A DNA stretch of 31,083 nucleotides from CAYMQB01 sp964392665 (GTDB taxonomy: Bacteria > Hydrothermota > E44-bin80), in the NCBI GenBank assembly GCA_964392665.1, contig CAYMQB010000036.1:1-31083 (forward strand), read 5' to 3'. Positions 9,003 to 16,143 of this stretch are shown here, piece after piece; position 1 is the first letter of the stretch; each line of letters opens with the position of its first letter. The notes under the pieces were generated by a model. It was not told where the DNA came from, made no database searches, and saw only the letters and a list, made by a program, of their open reading frames with translations. Made by a program: the position numbers and the translations under genes.

Positions 9003-10106
9003 ATGGAAGACAAGATCACACTATCTGTAATTAAGGCAGATGTTGGAGGATATGTAGGACATTCATCGATGCATCCTGCATTGATGGAAAAAGCCAATGA
9101 ATGCCTTGAGCCTGAAAAAAATAAGGGTTTACTTACTGATTTTTGTGTAACACATTGCGGTGATGACCTGGAGCTCATTATGACCCATAAAAAGGGAACC
9201 GACAGCGGCGAGATCCACAAACTTGCCTGGGATACATTCATAGAATGCACAGAGGTGGCAAAGGAATTAAAACTTTATGGAGCAGGACAGGATCTACTTT
9301 CCGATGCATTTTCGGGGAATATAAAAGGCATGGGGCCAGGATTCGCAGAGATGGAAATCGCCGAAAGAAAGAGCGAACCTATCATCATCTTTATGGCTGA
9401 TAAGACATCGCCAGGAGCCTGGAATTATCCTATTTTCAAGATGTTTGCCGACCCATTTAACACAGCAGGTCTTGTGATAGACCCCAGTATGCACGATGGA
9501 TTTATCTTCGAGGTTCTCGATATTTTTGAGAATAGAAAGATTACCTTTAGCTGCCCAGAGGAACTCTATGATTTATTGATACTCATTGGAGCAACAGAAC
9601 ATTACATCATAAATAATGTATATCGAAAGAGTGATAACGAGATCGCTGCAACGTCCTCTACTCAAAAATTAAATCTTCTGGCTGGTAAATATGTGGGAAA
9701 AGATGACCCGGTTTTGATTGTTAGAAGTCAGAGTGGATTTCCTGCACTTGGTGAAGTTATTGAACCTTTTTCCTTTCCTCATCTGGTTTCTGGATGGATG
9801 AGGGGCTCCCATCATGGACCATTTATGCCCGTTAGCTTCGAGGATGCACATCCTTCAAGGTTTGATGGTCCCCCAAGGGTTATAGCCGCAGCATTTCAAC
9901 TTTGTAACGGAAAACTGATAGGTCCACAGGACCTGTTCTGCGACCCGAGTTTTAATAATGCTCGACAAATGGCGCTCGATGCAGCCGATTATATGCGAAG
10001 GCACGGTCCATTTGAACCACACAGATTACCGCTTGATGAGATGGAATACACAACTTTTCCTGCAGTCATGGATAAATTAAAGGGAAGATTTAAAAAACTG
10101 GATTAA
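9003..10106 (+). CDS. fbp: Archaeal-type fructose-1,6-bisphosphate aldolase/phosphatase
   Basis: This bifunctional gluconeogenic enzyme condenses triose phosphates to fructose-1,6-bisphosphate and then removes the 1-phosphate, giving fructose-6-phosphate. The 367 residues match the family. Visible marks are 'TLSVIKADVGGYVGH' (6-20), 'CGDDLELIMTH' with Asp54/55, 'GAGQD' with Gln96, 'MADKTSPGAWN' (131-141), 'KYVGKDDP' (229-236) with Lys233 the likely Schiff-base lysine and Tyr230 nearby, and 'GSHHGPFMPV'. ATG 9003 is chosen because AAAGGAG precedes it; a start at 8973 lacks one. The family is typical of archaea and deep-branching, often thermophilic bacteria, so a gluconeogenic or autotrophic lifestyle is likely. 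Confidence 0.96.
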   Translation: MEDKITLSVIKADVGGYVGHSSMHPALMEKANECLEPEKNKGLLTDFCVTHCGDDLELIMTHKKGTDSGEIHKLAWDTFIECTEVAKELKLYGAGQDLLSDAFSGNIKGMGPGFAEMEIAERKSEPIIIFMADKTSPGAWNYPIFKMFADPFNTAGLVIDPSMHDGFIFEVLDIFENRKITFSCPEELYDLLILIGATEHYIINNVYRKSDNEIAATSSTQKLNLLAGKYVGKDDPVLIVRSQSGFPALGEVIEPFSFPHLVSGWMRGSHHGPFMPVSFEDAHPSRFDGPPRVIAAAFQLCNGKLIGPQDLFCDPSFNNARQMALDAADYMRRHGPFEPHRLPLDEMEYTTFPAVMDKLKGRFKKLD

Positions 10107-10117
10107 ATCATCCAGTT
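10096..10117 (+). terminator. Hairpin spanning the fbp stop codon
   Basis: AACTGGAT (10096-10103) and ATCCAGTT (10110-10117) form a perfect 8-bp stem with the TAA stop in the 6-nt loop. No T run follows, so it may be an inefficient terminator or an mRNA 3'-end stabiliser. Confidence 0.45.
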
Positions 10118-10170
10118 CTATAACAAAATAACCCTCGCCTGCGCCGAAGCTTCGCCAAGCAGACCTGTGG

Positions 10171-10209
10171 TTCCCCCATTAGATAGAAAAACTTATCTAA
10201 CGGGGTGAA
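10171..10209. other. Long inverted repeat at the 5' edge of the gcvH remnant
   Basis: TTCCCCCATTAGATA (10171-10185) pairs with TATCTAACGGGGTGAA (10194-10209), with one mismatch and one bulged T around an 8-nt loop. It sits where similarity to gcvH starts, so it may mark a rearrangement junction, or it may be a structured RNA. No T run follows. Confidence 0.5.
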
Positions 10210-10432
10210 TCTGTGGTAAACTCCAATCAGCAAAATGGATTGCAAAACTTATTGCACCTAATTAGCGGTGAGATCCTTGAGGTTAATGAGGAATTAGAGG
10301 ATGATTCAACGATTATCAATACAGACCCAAACCTTCAAATCTTGAGGAAGAACTTGCCGGTCTATATCAAGCGACACGGTTTCAGACTGGCTAAAAGACG
10401 AAATAAAAAAATCCGAGGAATTAAAGAAATAG
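10197..10432 (+). pseudogene. Decayed gcvH copy (glycine cleavage H protein remnant)
   Basis: Read with frame changes, this stretch matches the intact gcvH at 12317. 'CGKLQSAKWIAKLIAP' (10212-10260 region) has the lipoyl-lysine site. After one inserted base come 'ISGEILEVNEELEDDSTIINTDP', then a deletion of about nine codons (the part equal to YGEGWIVII) and a frame change. 'KPSNLEEELAGLYQ', a lost base and 'DTVSDWLKDEIKKSEELKK' follow, with the stop at 10430-10432. The N-terminal half is absent. At least four frame disruptions plus a deletion exclude function. The gcvH-like stop (EIKKSEELKK) ends in the same motif as the intact gene. It is probably an old duplicate or a paralog left behind. 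Confidence 0.85.
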
Positions 10433-10629
10433 TAAGGAAAACAGGTAAAACCAGGTATGCATAATTAGAATTCCCCTTTAAACTATGTTCATTAGAAAAG
10501 GAAAATAGAATTGTGCGTTAAGATACCAATGGAAAATTGTCGCAAAATAGATAAAATTACAGGTATCCTTGCATTGTAAATAATAAGATATCTATTCCTA
10601 TTCTAAAACCAATTACACAGCTGTAAAAA

Positions 10630-11883
10630 CTACTGAAATTTCAATGGCAGCATATACGATAAACTAAGTCTTGTTATCAGTAGGTTATACTTAACGTCTC
10701 CAATAGCACCATCATAACCTGCCATTGCGTATCCCAGACTAAAATCTACCTTAAATGCTTTACCACCAAAACCAAGTCCACCGGTTGGTGTATGGATCGT
10801 AATAAGGTCGCTATCTTCATCCACCCACCAATACTTATCCATCATATATCCCGCTCTCAAGGAAACTCCACCAAAATCAAAATCGCCTCCCACTCTCAAA
10901 CTGAAGCCATTGTCATCTACTAACTCACTACCATCAGCTTCGTAATCCTCCCAGGGTCTATTTTGATATTCAATTCCAAGAGTGACAATATCGCCTGGCA
11001 TAAATGCAACGCCAAGTGCCATGAAAGAAGGGTTTTCTAACTCCACATCAGGACTTGTACCCTCACCGTTAGAGGTAATTCCCCCCCAATTCTCCTCCCA
11101 TTCCCACTCGTTATCCTCCGAATCCAACTCAAAGGCACCTGTATACATAAAACTAAACATTACAATTGGGGTTGGTCGAGCAACTATACCCAATCTAAAA
11201 AAAGAACCACTAATATCAGCTTCTTCAGATGATTTAAATTCGTAATCCTGACTCTTGACCTCAAATGTAGAATCTGCATTATGGTTCGACATGAACGGAA
11301 AACCAAAAGCCAATCCTCCAGCATACTTCTCCTGATAGCAGATAGCTCCGGCAAATGTTAGAAAATTCAAACTGCTACTCATCGATGTCCGTGATTCCTG
11401 TTCATCGCCCTGATACTCGAATTTCTGAATCATCTTTCCACCGAGGTCATAATATCTGCGCCAAGCAATACCACCCGCAATGTTAATATCCGTGTCTTCG
11501 AATTGATAAGGTGCATACACACCAATATTACTGATGTAGCTGGAATAGAATGGGATTTTGCAGGAAAAATCATTCAACCCAAAGTAATCCTCGTAAACAT
11601 CATCGTCATATTGTGGTGGCCTACCCATGATATAAGCGCGGGTTGTTAATATCATCTCGACATTTCCTTGTACATCTACTGCCATACCCGCTGGATTTAA
11701 GAAAACTGCCTCAGCACCGCGAGCTGTGAACATAACACCACCCATCCCATATGTTCTTGCAGTGAAATCCTGAGGTTGCAGCATTTCATGACCACGTAAC
11801 TGCCAAATTTCCAAGGCTCCCACTTATGTAACAAAGACAAAAGAAATTAGAACTGCAATTGTTAAGGTTAATCCTCTACGCAT
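10630..11883 (-). CDS. PorV/FadL-like outer-membrane barrel, signal peptide cut by an in-frame stop
   Basis: The part from GTG 11823 to the stop at 10630 reads 397 residues. It begins with an Ala/Gly-rich block, 'TYGMGGVMFTARGAEAVFLNPAGMA', typical of PorV/UPF0164-type and FadL-like barrels, and continues with Gly/aromatic strand pattern to 'SYMLPLKF'. Upstream, ATG 11883 has an ideal AAAAGGAGGAG site and encodes MRRGLTLTIAVLISF..., a clear signal peptide. In the same frame this meets TAA at 11826-11824, just before VGA-LEIW, the expected cleavage region. One base change (e.g. TCA to TAA) would explain it. The gene is either a recent nonsense pseudogene, a base-call error or rescued at GTG 11823, which lacks a ribosome site and a signal peptide. 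Confidence 0.8.
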
Positions 11884-11961
11884 CGCTCCTCCTTTTTTGT
11901 AACTCGTATAAAAGGAATTTTAAAAATCGTAAAAACTAAAAATACAAAATAGTAATATTAA

Positions 11962-12000
11962 TTATAAAGGACTACCACGGATAGATACTTTCTCCATCAT
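11962..12000 (-). CDS. 12-codon leader ORF upstream of the barrel gene
   Basis: On the minus strand an ideal AAGGAGG lies six bases before ATG 12000. The frame encodes MMEKVSIRGSPL and stops at 11962. It sits in the leader between the promoter at 12050-12078 and the barrel gene start at 11883, which has its own ribosome site. It may be a leader peptide, a decayed gene start or chance. Nothing shows what it does. Confidence 0.4.
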   Translation of the reverse strand: MMEKVSIRGSPL

Positions 12001-12049
12001 CCTTTACCTCCTTTTTAAAAAAGTTTTTGCTAAGCCACAATATTGTCGT

Positions 12050-12078
12050 TTTATACAACATATTTATTCTTTTGTCAA
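12050..12078 (-). promoter_or_regulatory. Sigma-70-type promoter for the barrel gene
   Basis: TTGACA (12078-12073) and TATAAA (12055-12050) on the minus strand are separated by 17 nt. Transcription would start near 12043, giving a leader of about 160 nt that contains the 12-codon ORF. Confidence 0.82.
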
Positions 12079-12122
12079 GTAAATATTTCTGGTTTTTTCC
12101 CAAAAAATTAATTAAACATAAC

Positions 12123-12155
12123 TTGACTAAACCCAATTAGGCAATAATGGGTCAA
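12123..12155. promoter_or_regulatory. Dyad between divergent promoters, possible operator
   Basis: TTGAC..ACCCA on the left mirrors TGGGT/GTCAA on the right (12123-12127 and 12131-12135 against 12148-12152 and 12151-12155). Further ACCCA sequence occurs at about 12190. The position between the barrel-gene and gcvH promoters suits a regulator site, but no regulator gene is nearby. Confidence 0.35.
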
Positions 12156-12247
12156 ACTCGTGCATCTAAACTCATAACTAAGGATTTAACCCATTGTGTT
12201 TCCAATAAAATCTATTACAACTTCACTTAAAAAAAATTAAATTTTTC

Positions 12248-12276
12248 TTGACAACAAACTCTTTTTATATTATAAA
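12248..12276 (+). promoter_or_regulatory. Sigma-70-type promoter of gcvH
   Basis: TTGACA (12248-12253) and TATAAA (12271-12276) are 17 nt apart. The start of transcription would be near 12283, about 34 nt before ATG 12317 and its AAGGAGG site. It excludes the longer upstream reading frame as the gene start. Confidence 0.82.
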
Positions 12277-12316
12277 AGAAACAATATGTGAACTTATTCA
12301 CAAAAAAGGAGGAAAG

Positions 12317-12748
12317 ATGAATGTAGGTGGTTACGAACTTCCGGATGACCTTTACTATCATTCTGAGCATACATGGTTAAAGAAACAGGATGACGGAAAT
12401 GTCAAGATAGGAATGAACCAGATGTGGGGTTCAACGGCAGGAGATATTACATATGTCGACCTTCCGTTCGAAGGTGATGAAATAAAGCAAGGTGATACTT
12501 GTGGAAAATTACAGTCTGCCAAATGGATTGCGAAGCTTATCTCGCCAGTAAGTGGAGAAATTATTCAAACAAACGAAGACTTGGAAGACGATGCAACGAA
12601 GATAAACTCGGATCCCTACGGTGAAGGCTGGATCGTTATTATCAAACCGTCTAACCTTGATGAAGACTTAAATTCTCTGATGCAGGGCGAAAGTGTTAAA
12701 CCCTGGATGGAAGCCGAAATCAAAAAATCCGAAGACGCTAAGAAATAA
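12317..12748 (+). CDS. gcvH: Glycine cleavage system H-like lipoyl carrier protein
   Basis: The 143-residue protein carries a lipoyl arm that shuttles intermediates between glycine cleavage enzymes. 'YYHSEHTWLKK' near the N-terminus and 'GEGWIVIIKPSNLDEDLNSLM' near the C-terminus are typical. Lys69 in 'LQSAKWIAKLISPVSGEI' aligns with the lipoyl lysine of the usual ESVKA...SPVSGEI motif, though QSAKW differs from the standard ESVKA. ATG 12317 follows AAAAAGGAGG. No gcvT, gcvP or lipoate ligase gene lies in the window, so it may serve distant partners or another lipoyl-dependent pathway. A decayed copy is at 10197-10432. Confidence 0.93.
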   Translation: MNVGGYELPDDLYYHSEHTWLKKQDDGNVKIGMNQMWGSTAGDITYVDLPFEGDEIKQGDTCGKLQSAKWIAKLISPVSGEIIQTNEDLEDDATKINSDPYGEGWIVIIKPSNLDEDLNSLMQGESVKPWMEAEIKKSEDAKK

Positions 12749-12840
12749 ATACCTTTTAACCCATCCTATGGTACCAAAACCGACCTACATATGCAGAGGT
12801 CTCGGAATCCTGCAACTATTGCAATGTAGTCCTCCGGGTA

Positions 12841-13371
12841 ATGCAAGAAAGATTGATTGACTTCCTACATACAAAGATCGAAATCCTCAAAAGTGATTTG
12901 CTCTCACTCGAGGTAGATGCAATAGTCAACGCCGCTAACAACTTTCTAAGACACACAGGAGGTATTGCCGCACAGATTGTTTCAAGAGGCGGAGAAATAA
13001 TACAGAAAGAAAGCAGCAAACTATCTCCAATAAACACAGGAGATGCGGTTATCACATGCGCAGGAGAACTTCCTGCACATTTTGTTATTCATGCAGTAGG
13101 ACCAAGAATGGGTGAAGGTGACGAGGACAACAAGCTCTATAATGCAATTGTCAACAGCTTAATGATTGCAGATCAAAAAGGGCTAAAATCTATTGCAATT
13201 CCTGCTATCAGCACGGGTATATTCGGTTATCCGGTAGATAGTTGTGCAAAGATTATGAAAAAAGCGATATATGATTTTTTGAATAAGAAAACTACCTTGG
13301 AGAAAATCATCGTCTGTCTTTTTGAAGACACAAAATACAGAATATTCTTAAAGGAATTTGCATCTCAATAA
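12841..13371 (+). CDS. Macro-domain protein (ADP-ribose binding or deacylation)
   Basis: The 176-residue single-domain protein shows macro-domain marks: 'DAIVNAANNFLRHTGGIAAQIVSRGG' region (about 25-50), 'INTGDAVITCAGEL' (about 64-77), 'FVIHAVGPRMGEG' (about 80-92) and 'IAIPAISTGIFGYP' (about 119-132), which form the ADP-ribose pocket. Members bind ADP-ribose or hydrolyse ADP-ribosyl or O-acetyl-ADP-ribose bonds. ATG 12841 has no clear ribosome site, so the start is uncertain. It lies 92 bases after gcvH on the same strand and may be cotranscribed. Its target cannot be inferred. Confidence 0.9.
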   Translation: MQERLIDFLHTKIEILKSDLLSLEVDAIVNAANNFLRHTGGIAAQIVSRGGEIIQKESSKLSPINTGDAVITCAGELPAHFVIHAVGPRMGEGDEDNKLYNAIVNSLMIADQKGLKSIAIPAISTGIFGYPVDSCAKIMKKAIYDFLNKKTTLEKIIVCLFEDTKYRIFLKEFASQ

Positions 13372-13411
13372 ACAGGTGAACCACCGCTTTTTTCAAACCT
13401 GCAATTACTGT

Positions 13412-13440
13412 TTGACAAATCACACCTGTGATTATATACT
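13412..13440 (+). promoter_or_regulatory. Consensus promoter placing the start site on the ATG (leaderless)
   Basis: TTGACA (13412-13417), a 17-nt spacer and TATACT (13435-13440) give a near-perfect promoter. Five bases later is ATG 13446, so transcription would begin at or beside the A of the start codon. The spacer contains CACACCTGTG (13421-13430), an imperfect palindrome whose core also occurs inverted at about 13373 (CAGGTG). Confidence 0.8.
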
Positions 13441-13445
13441 GTGCT

Positions 13446-15152
13446 ATGTTAAAGATAGATCTGTTGAAAGAGAAAGATAGGAGATTAAGGAAGATTGCCG
13501 TTCTCGCTTCCTTATTTGTTCCAGGACTCGGACAATTCATTAGAAGAAGAATTGCAGCAGGTCTATTTTTCATTATCACTTTCTTCTTAATGATTTGGTT
13601 CCTTACCGAAATTTGGAAATTCAACTACGGTGTTATCGGAACAATCATGGGACTCTTCATATTTTACTGCCTGAACATCATCGACGCATACAAGGGACCT
13701 GTGATAAACGAAGCTCCTTGTACCCGAGAATGTCCGTCTGGCATTAATATTCCACTGTATGTATCACTAATAAGAGAAGGGAGATTCAACGATGCACTCG
13801 AGGTAATAGTAGATAGAATGCCTTTCCCTTCTGTCTGTGGACGTATATGCTACCATCCGTGTGAGACGCTCTGTTCTTTAAGGCAAAAAGGTAGTTCGAT
13901 TGCCATAGAATCCCTAAAAAGAGCGGCAACCGATTTTGGAACCGCAACTGCTCCGAAAATTATAGGAAAGAATGCAAGTAAGAAAACGATTGCGATTATC
14001 GGAGCTGGACCTGCAGGATTAAGTGCGGCATATTTCCTGGCAAGAATGAGTTATCCTGTTACCATATTTGAAAGTGCAAAAACGCCGGGAGGAATGCTAC
14101 TCAACACTATACCTTCTTACAGATTACCCAAAGACACTGTGGAGTATGATACAGAAAGAATTCTTGCAACTGGAATACAACTAAGAACAGGCATCACAAT
14201 TGGTAAGGATATTTCATTCGATGAATTGAAAAAGGATTACAGGGCAATACTTCTTGCCACAGGTGCTCAAAATGCAAAAATGTTGGAGATTCAAGGCACA
14301 GAAAAAAAAGGAATCCTTTTTGGCATTCCTTTCCTTATGGATTCCAAAATAGGAAAAACCAATGTTTCAGGGAAGAGCGTGATTGTCATTGGTGGTGGTA
14401 ATGTCGCGATCGATTGTGCGCGTTCCGCTGTGCGTCTCACTGCAAATACCGTCGACCTTTTTTGCCTTGAAACGAAAGACTTGAATTCAAAGGAAAGAAT
14501 GCCGGCTCACGAATGGGAAATAAAAGCAGCAGAACATGAGGGTGTAAGAATTCACGATCAATGGGGACCAAAAAAGATAATATCAAAAAATGGAGAAGTT
14601 ACCGCTGTAGAATTTGTTAAGTGTATATCAGTTTACCAGGATGAAACAATGAGATTCAGCCCCAAGTTTGATGAAAGCGAAAGGCAACAAACCGACGCAG
14701 ACTTTGTAATCATAGCCATTGGACAACAACCTGATTTCTCCTTCCTGTCTCCTGCCATTAAGCAAAAAATACTCGCAAATAATTTCATTATGGTTGACCA
14801 TACGACAATGGAAACCCCATTAAAAGGTATATTTGCGGCAGGCGATATTACCGACGGGGGGAAAACTGTAGTGGATGCAGTGGAAATGGGAAGAAAGGCA
14901 GCTACTGGTATCGACTGGTTTATGAGAAGAATCAGTCGCCCTCGAAGAGCTTTTGAAAAATTCCTAAACTTCGACTACGAAATTCCGTACAAAATCCCCA
15001 GAAAAAAAACCATAAATGGAACAAGGTTAAAACAGAATACCATTTCCAAAAAGAATGCCTTAAACTCATTTTCCGAAGTCGAGTTGGGCTTCACAAAAGA
15101 AGAGGCAAAAAAAGAGGCTTCGCGCTGCGAGCAGTGTAATAGAAAGTATTAA
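13446..15152 (+). CDS. Membrane-tethered GltD-like NAD(P)H/FAD iron-sulfur oxidoreductase
   Basis: The 568-residue protein has a TM2/DUF5683-like region (about 14-80) with 'SLFVPGLGQFIRRRIAAG' and two or more hydrophobic helices. A Fe-S domain follows, with 'PCTRECPSG' and 'CGRICYHPCETLC'. Then comes an FAD Rossmann motif (AIIGAGPAGLSAAYFLA), a second nucleotide fold (VIVIGGGNVAIDCARSAVRL), the flavin-binding 'GIFAAGDI' and a C-terminal CEQC. The body is the glutamate-synthase small-subunit/dihydropyrimidine-dehydrogenase N-domain type. It transfers electrons from NAD(P)H, but no large subunit is nearby. The start is ATG 13446 because a GTG at 13428 lies inside the promoter. The N-terminal membrane part is unusual for this family. 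Confidence 0.9.
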   Translation: MLKIDLLKEKDRRLRKIAVLASLFVPGLGQFIRRRIAAGLFFIITFFLMIWFLTEIWKFNYGVIGTIMGLFIFYCLNIIDAYKGPVINEAPCTRECPSGINIPLYVSLIREGRFNDALEVIVDRMPFPSVCGRICYHPCETLCSLRQKGSSIAIESLKRAATDFGTATAPKIIGKNASKKTIAIIGAGPAGLSAAYFLARMSYPVTIFESAKTPGGMLLNTIPSYRLPKDTVEYDTERILATGIQLRTGITIGKDISFDELKKDYRAILLATGAQNAKMLEIQGTEKKGILFGIPFLMDSKIGKTNVSGKSVIVIGGGNVAIDCARSAVRLTANTVDLFCLETKDLNSKERMPAHEWEIKAAEHEGVRIHDQWGPKKIISKNGEVTAVEFVKCISVYQDETMRFSPKFDESERQQTDADFVIIAIGQQPDFSFLSPAIKQKILANNFIMVDHTTMETPLKGIFAAGDITDGGKTVVDAVEMGRKAATGIDWFMRRISRPRRAFEKFLNFDYEIPYKIPRKKTINGTRLKQNTISKKNALNSFSEVELGFTKEEAKKEASRCEQCNRKY

Positions 15153-15194
15153 ATATTGGAGAATGAAAGAAGACAAATGGGAGATGAGTGAAAC

Positions 15195-15242
15195 GGAGTA
15201 TCGGTGAAAAGGAGTGTCGGTGAAAAGGAGTGTCGGTGAAAA
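15195..15242. repeat. Tandem repeat, 16-bp unit, three copies
   Basis: GGAGTGTCGGTGAAAA is repeated at 15195-15210 (one base different: GGAGTATC), 15211-15226 and 15227-15242, followed by a broken GGAAAATC. It is non-coding and lies just downstream of the flavoprotein gene. Confidence 0.9.
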
Positions 15243-15268
15243 GGAAAATCAGGCCTGCCGTCGTTGTC

Positions 15269-15288
15269 ATTCCCGCGAAAGCGGGAAT
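15269..15288. repeat. dRS3-like inverted repeat ATTCCC-N8-GGGAAT
   Basis: ATTCCC GCGAAAGC GGGAAT is a perfect inverted repeat. It has the same form as the dRS3 repeat known from Neisseria genomes. Decayed relatives with GGATTCCTGCC lie near 2117 and 4330. Confidence 0.7.
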
Positions 15289-15321
15289 CTAAAGGGATAA
15301 AGCTCCGGTGCACGGATGACA

Positions 15322-15412
15322 TTACACACCCCTAGATTCCTCTCTTTCCCACTTTGAAAAATGGGACTTTAGGGAGATTTGATAGAGGGGACTTGAAAGA
15401 CTCGCAATGACA
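15322..15412. repeat. Dispersed intergenic repeat, copy 3 (partial)
   Basis: It opens with TTACACACCCCTAGATTCC and ends with AGAGGGGACTTGAAAGACTCGCAATGACA, matching the right half of the copies at 1858 and 24038. About 35 extra bases sit in the middle, including TAGGGAGATTTGATAG, so the central palindrome is interrupted. The gap 15153-15502 holds this, the tandem repeat, the dRS3-like element and a terminator, but no gene. Confidence 0.7.
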
Positions 15413-15428
15413 AACAAGGAATCTATGT

Positions 15429-15457
15429 AAAAAGGGGCAGACATAAAAGTCTGCCCC
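15429..15457 (-). terminator. Intrinsic terminator of the small barrel gene
   Basis: GGGGCAGAC (15434-15442) pairs with GTCTGCCCC (15449-15457) around a 6-nt loop. On the minus strand the stem is followed by TTTTT (15433-15429). It lies 46 bases past the stop of the gene ending at 15503. Confidence 0.85.
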
Positions 15458-15502
15458 ACAAACTTGCCCGGGCAAAAACCTGCAGTTACATCGCGATTTC
15501 TC

Positions 15503-16084
15503 CTACCTGATGAGAGGAATTCTTACGCCTGCATGAACAAAGATTGGATTGGTTGAACTCGAAGTACTGGTTCCGCCCATATCCTGACTGTCATTGTAAA
15601 GGTCAAGACCAACCTCTGCAAACAGATTGTACATTAATTTCATCTCACCACCGGCTCCAATATGAGCGTGAAGCCCAGTTGTTGATAAATTATCAGAGGA
15701 GAAACCCGTGTACCATAACCCAACGAATCCATAAGGTGTGAAAGTCATCTGTAGAGGGAAATAATACATAAAATCACCAGTTACACCGGTTCCCAAAGCA
15801 TAGGTTTTCCAATCATCATGTATCGAGAAATTGAAGATTCCAAATCTGCAGATAAGCTGACTGTAAACCGGAATTATCAGATTCGCCCCAAAGGAATAAA
15901 ACATCTGACTATCAGCAGCCATTGTGTAATATTTGTAATATTGACCGGTGACATTTTCTGCACCACCATAAATACTTAATGCCAACCCCGGTGTTTTTAC
16001 CTTCGTACGCCGTCCCCTGGCGAATAGCGGCAAAGCAATGAGAAGAACGCATAGAATTATCAGTGCAATTTTTATCTTCTTCAT
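15503..16084 (-). CDS. Small outer-membrane beta-barrel-like protein
   Basis: The 193-residue protein starts at ATG 16084, preceded by AAAGGAGGTG. Residues 1-22 are a signal peptide ending in LPLFA, followed by basic RGRRTK. The body alternates strands rich in Gly, Tyr and Phe ('TPYGFVGLWYTGF', 'HIGAGGEMKLMYNLFAEVGLDLY') and ends 'IFVHAGVRIPLIR', in keeping with an eight-stranded OmpW/OmpX-size barrel. No family could be named. It has its own consensus promoter and terminator and is monocistronic. Confidence 0.85.
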   Translation of the reverse strand: MKKIKIALIILCVLLIALPLFARGRRTKVKTPGLALSIYGGAENVTGQYYKYYTMAADSQMFYSFGANLIIPVYSQLICRFGIFNFSIHDDWKTYALGTGVTGDFMYYFPLQMTFTPYGFVGLWYTGFSSDNLSTTGLHAHIGAGGEMKLMYNLFAEVGLDLYNDSQDMGGTSTSSSTNPIFVHAGVRIPLIR

Positions 16085-16114
16085 AGAATCACCTCCTTTC
16101 CCAATATTTTCAAG

Positions 16115-16143
16115 AGAATACAACAATATCTAGCATTTGTCAA
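16115..16143 (-). promoter_or_regulatory. Sigma-70-type promoter of the small barrel gene
   Basis: TTGACA (16143-16138) and TATTCT (16120-16115) on the minus strand are 17 nt apart. The -35 box overlaps the last codons of the gene that ends at 16130. The start of transcription is expected near 16108. Confidence 0.82.

Noticed and set aside
10213..10464. 83-codon frame after fbp as an intact small protein
   Set aside because: It is one frame of the gcvH remnant; the frame changes and deletion make it non-functional.
12248..12316. Longer N-terminus of gcvH starting at 12248
   Set aside because: It begins in the -35 box, and ATG 12317 has the ribosome site and the conserved N-terminus.
13428..13445. 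GTG start of the flavoprotein gene
   Set aside because: It lies inside the promoter, upstream of the probable start of transcription.
15195..15242. Tandem repeats as a CRISPR array
   Set aside because: The 16-bp units touch each other with no unique spacers.
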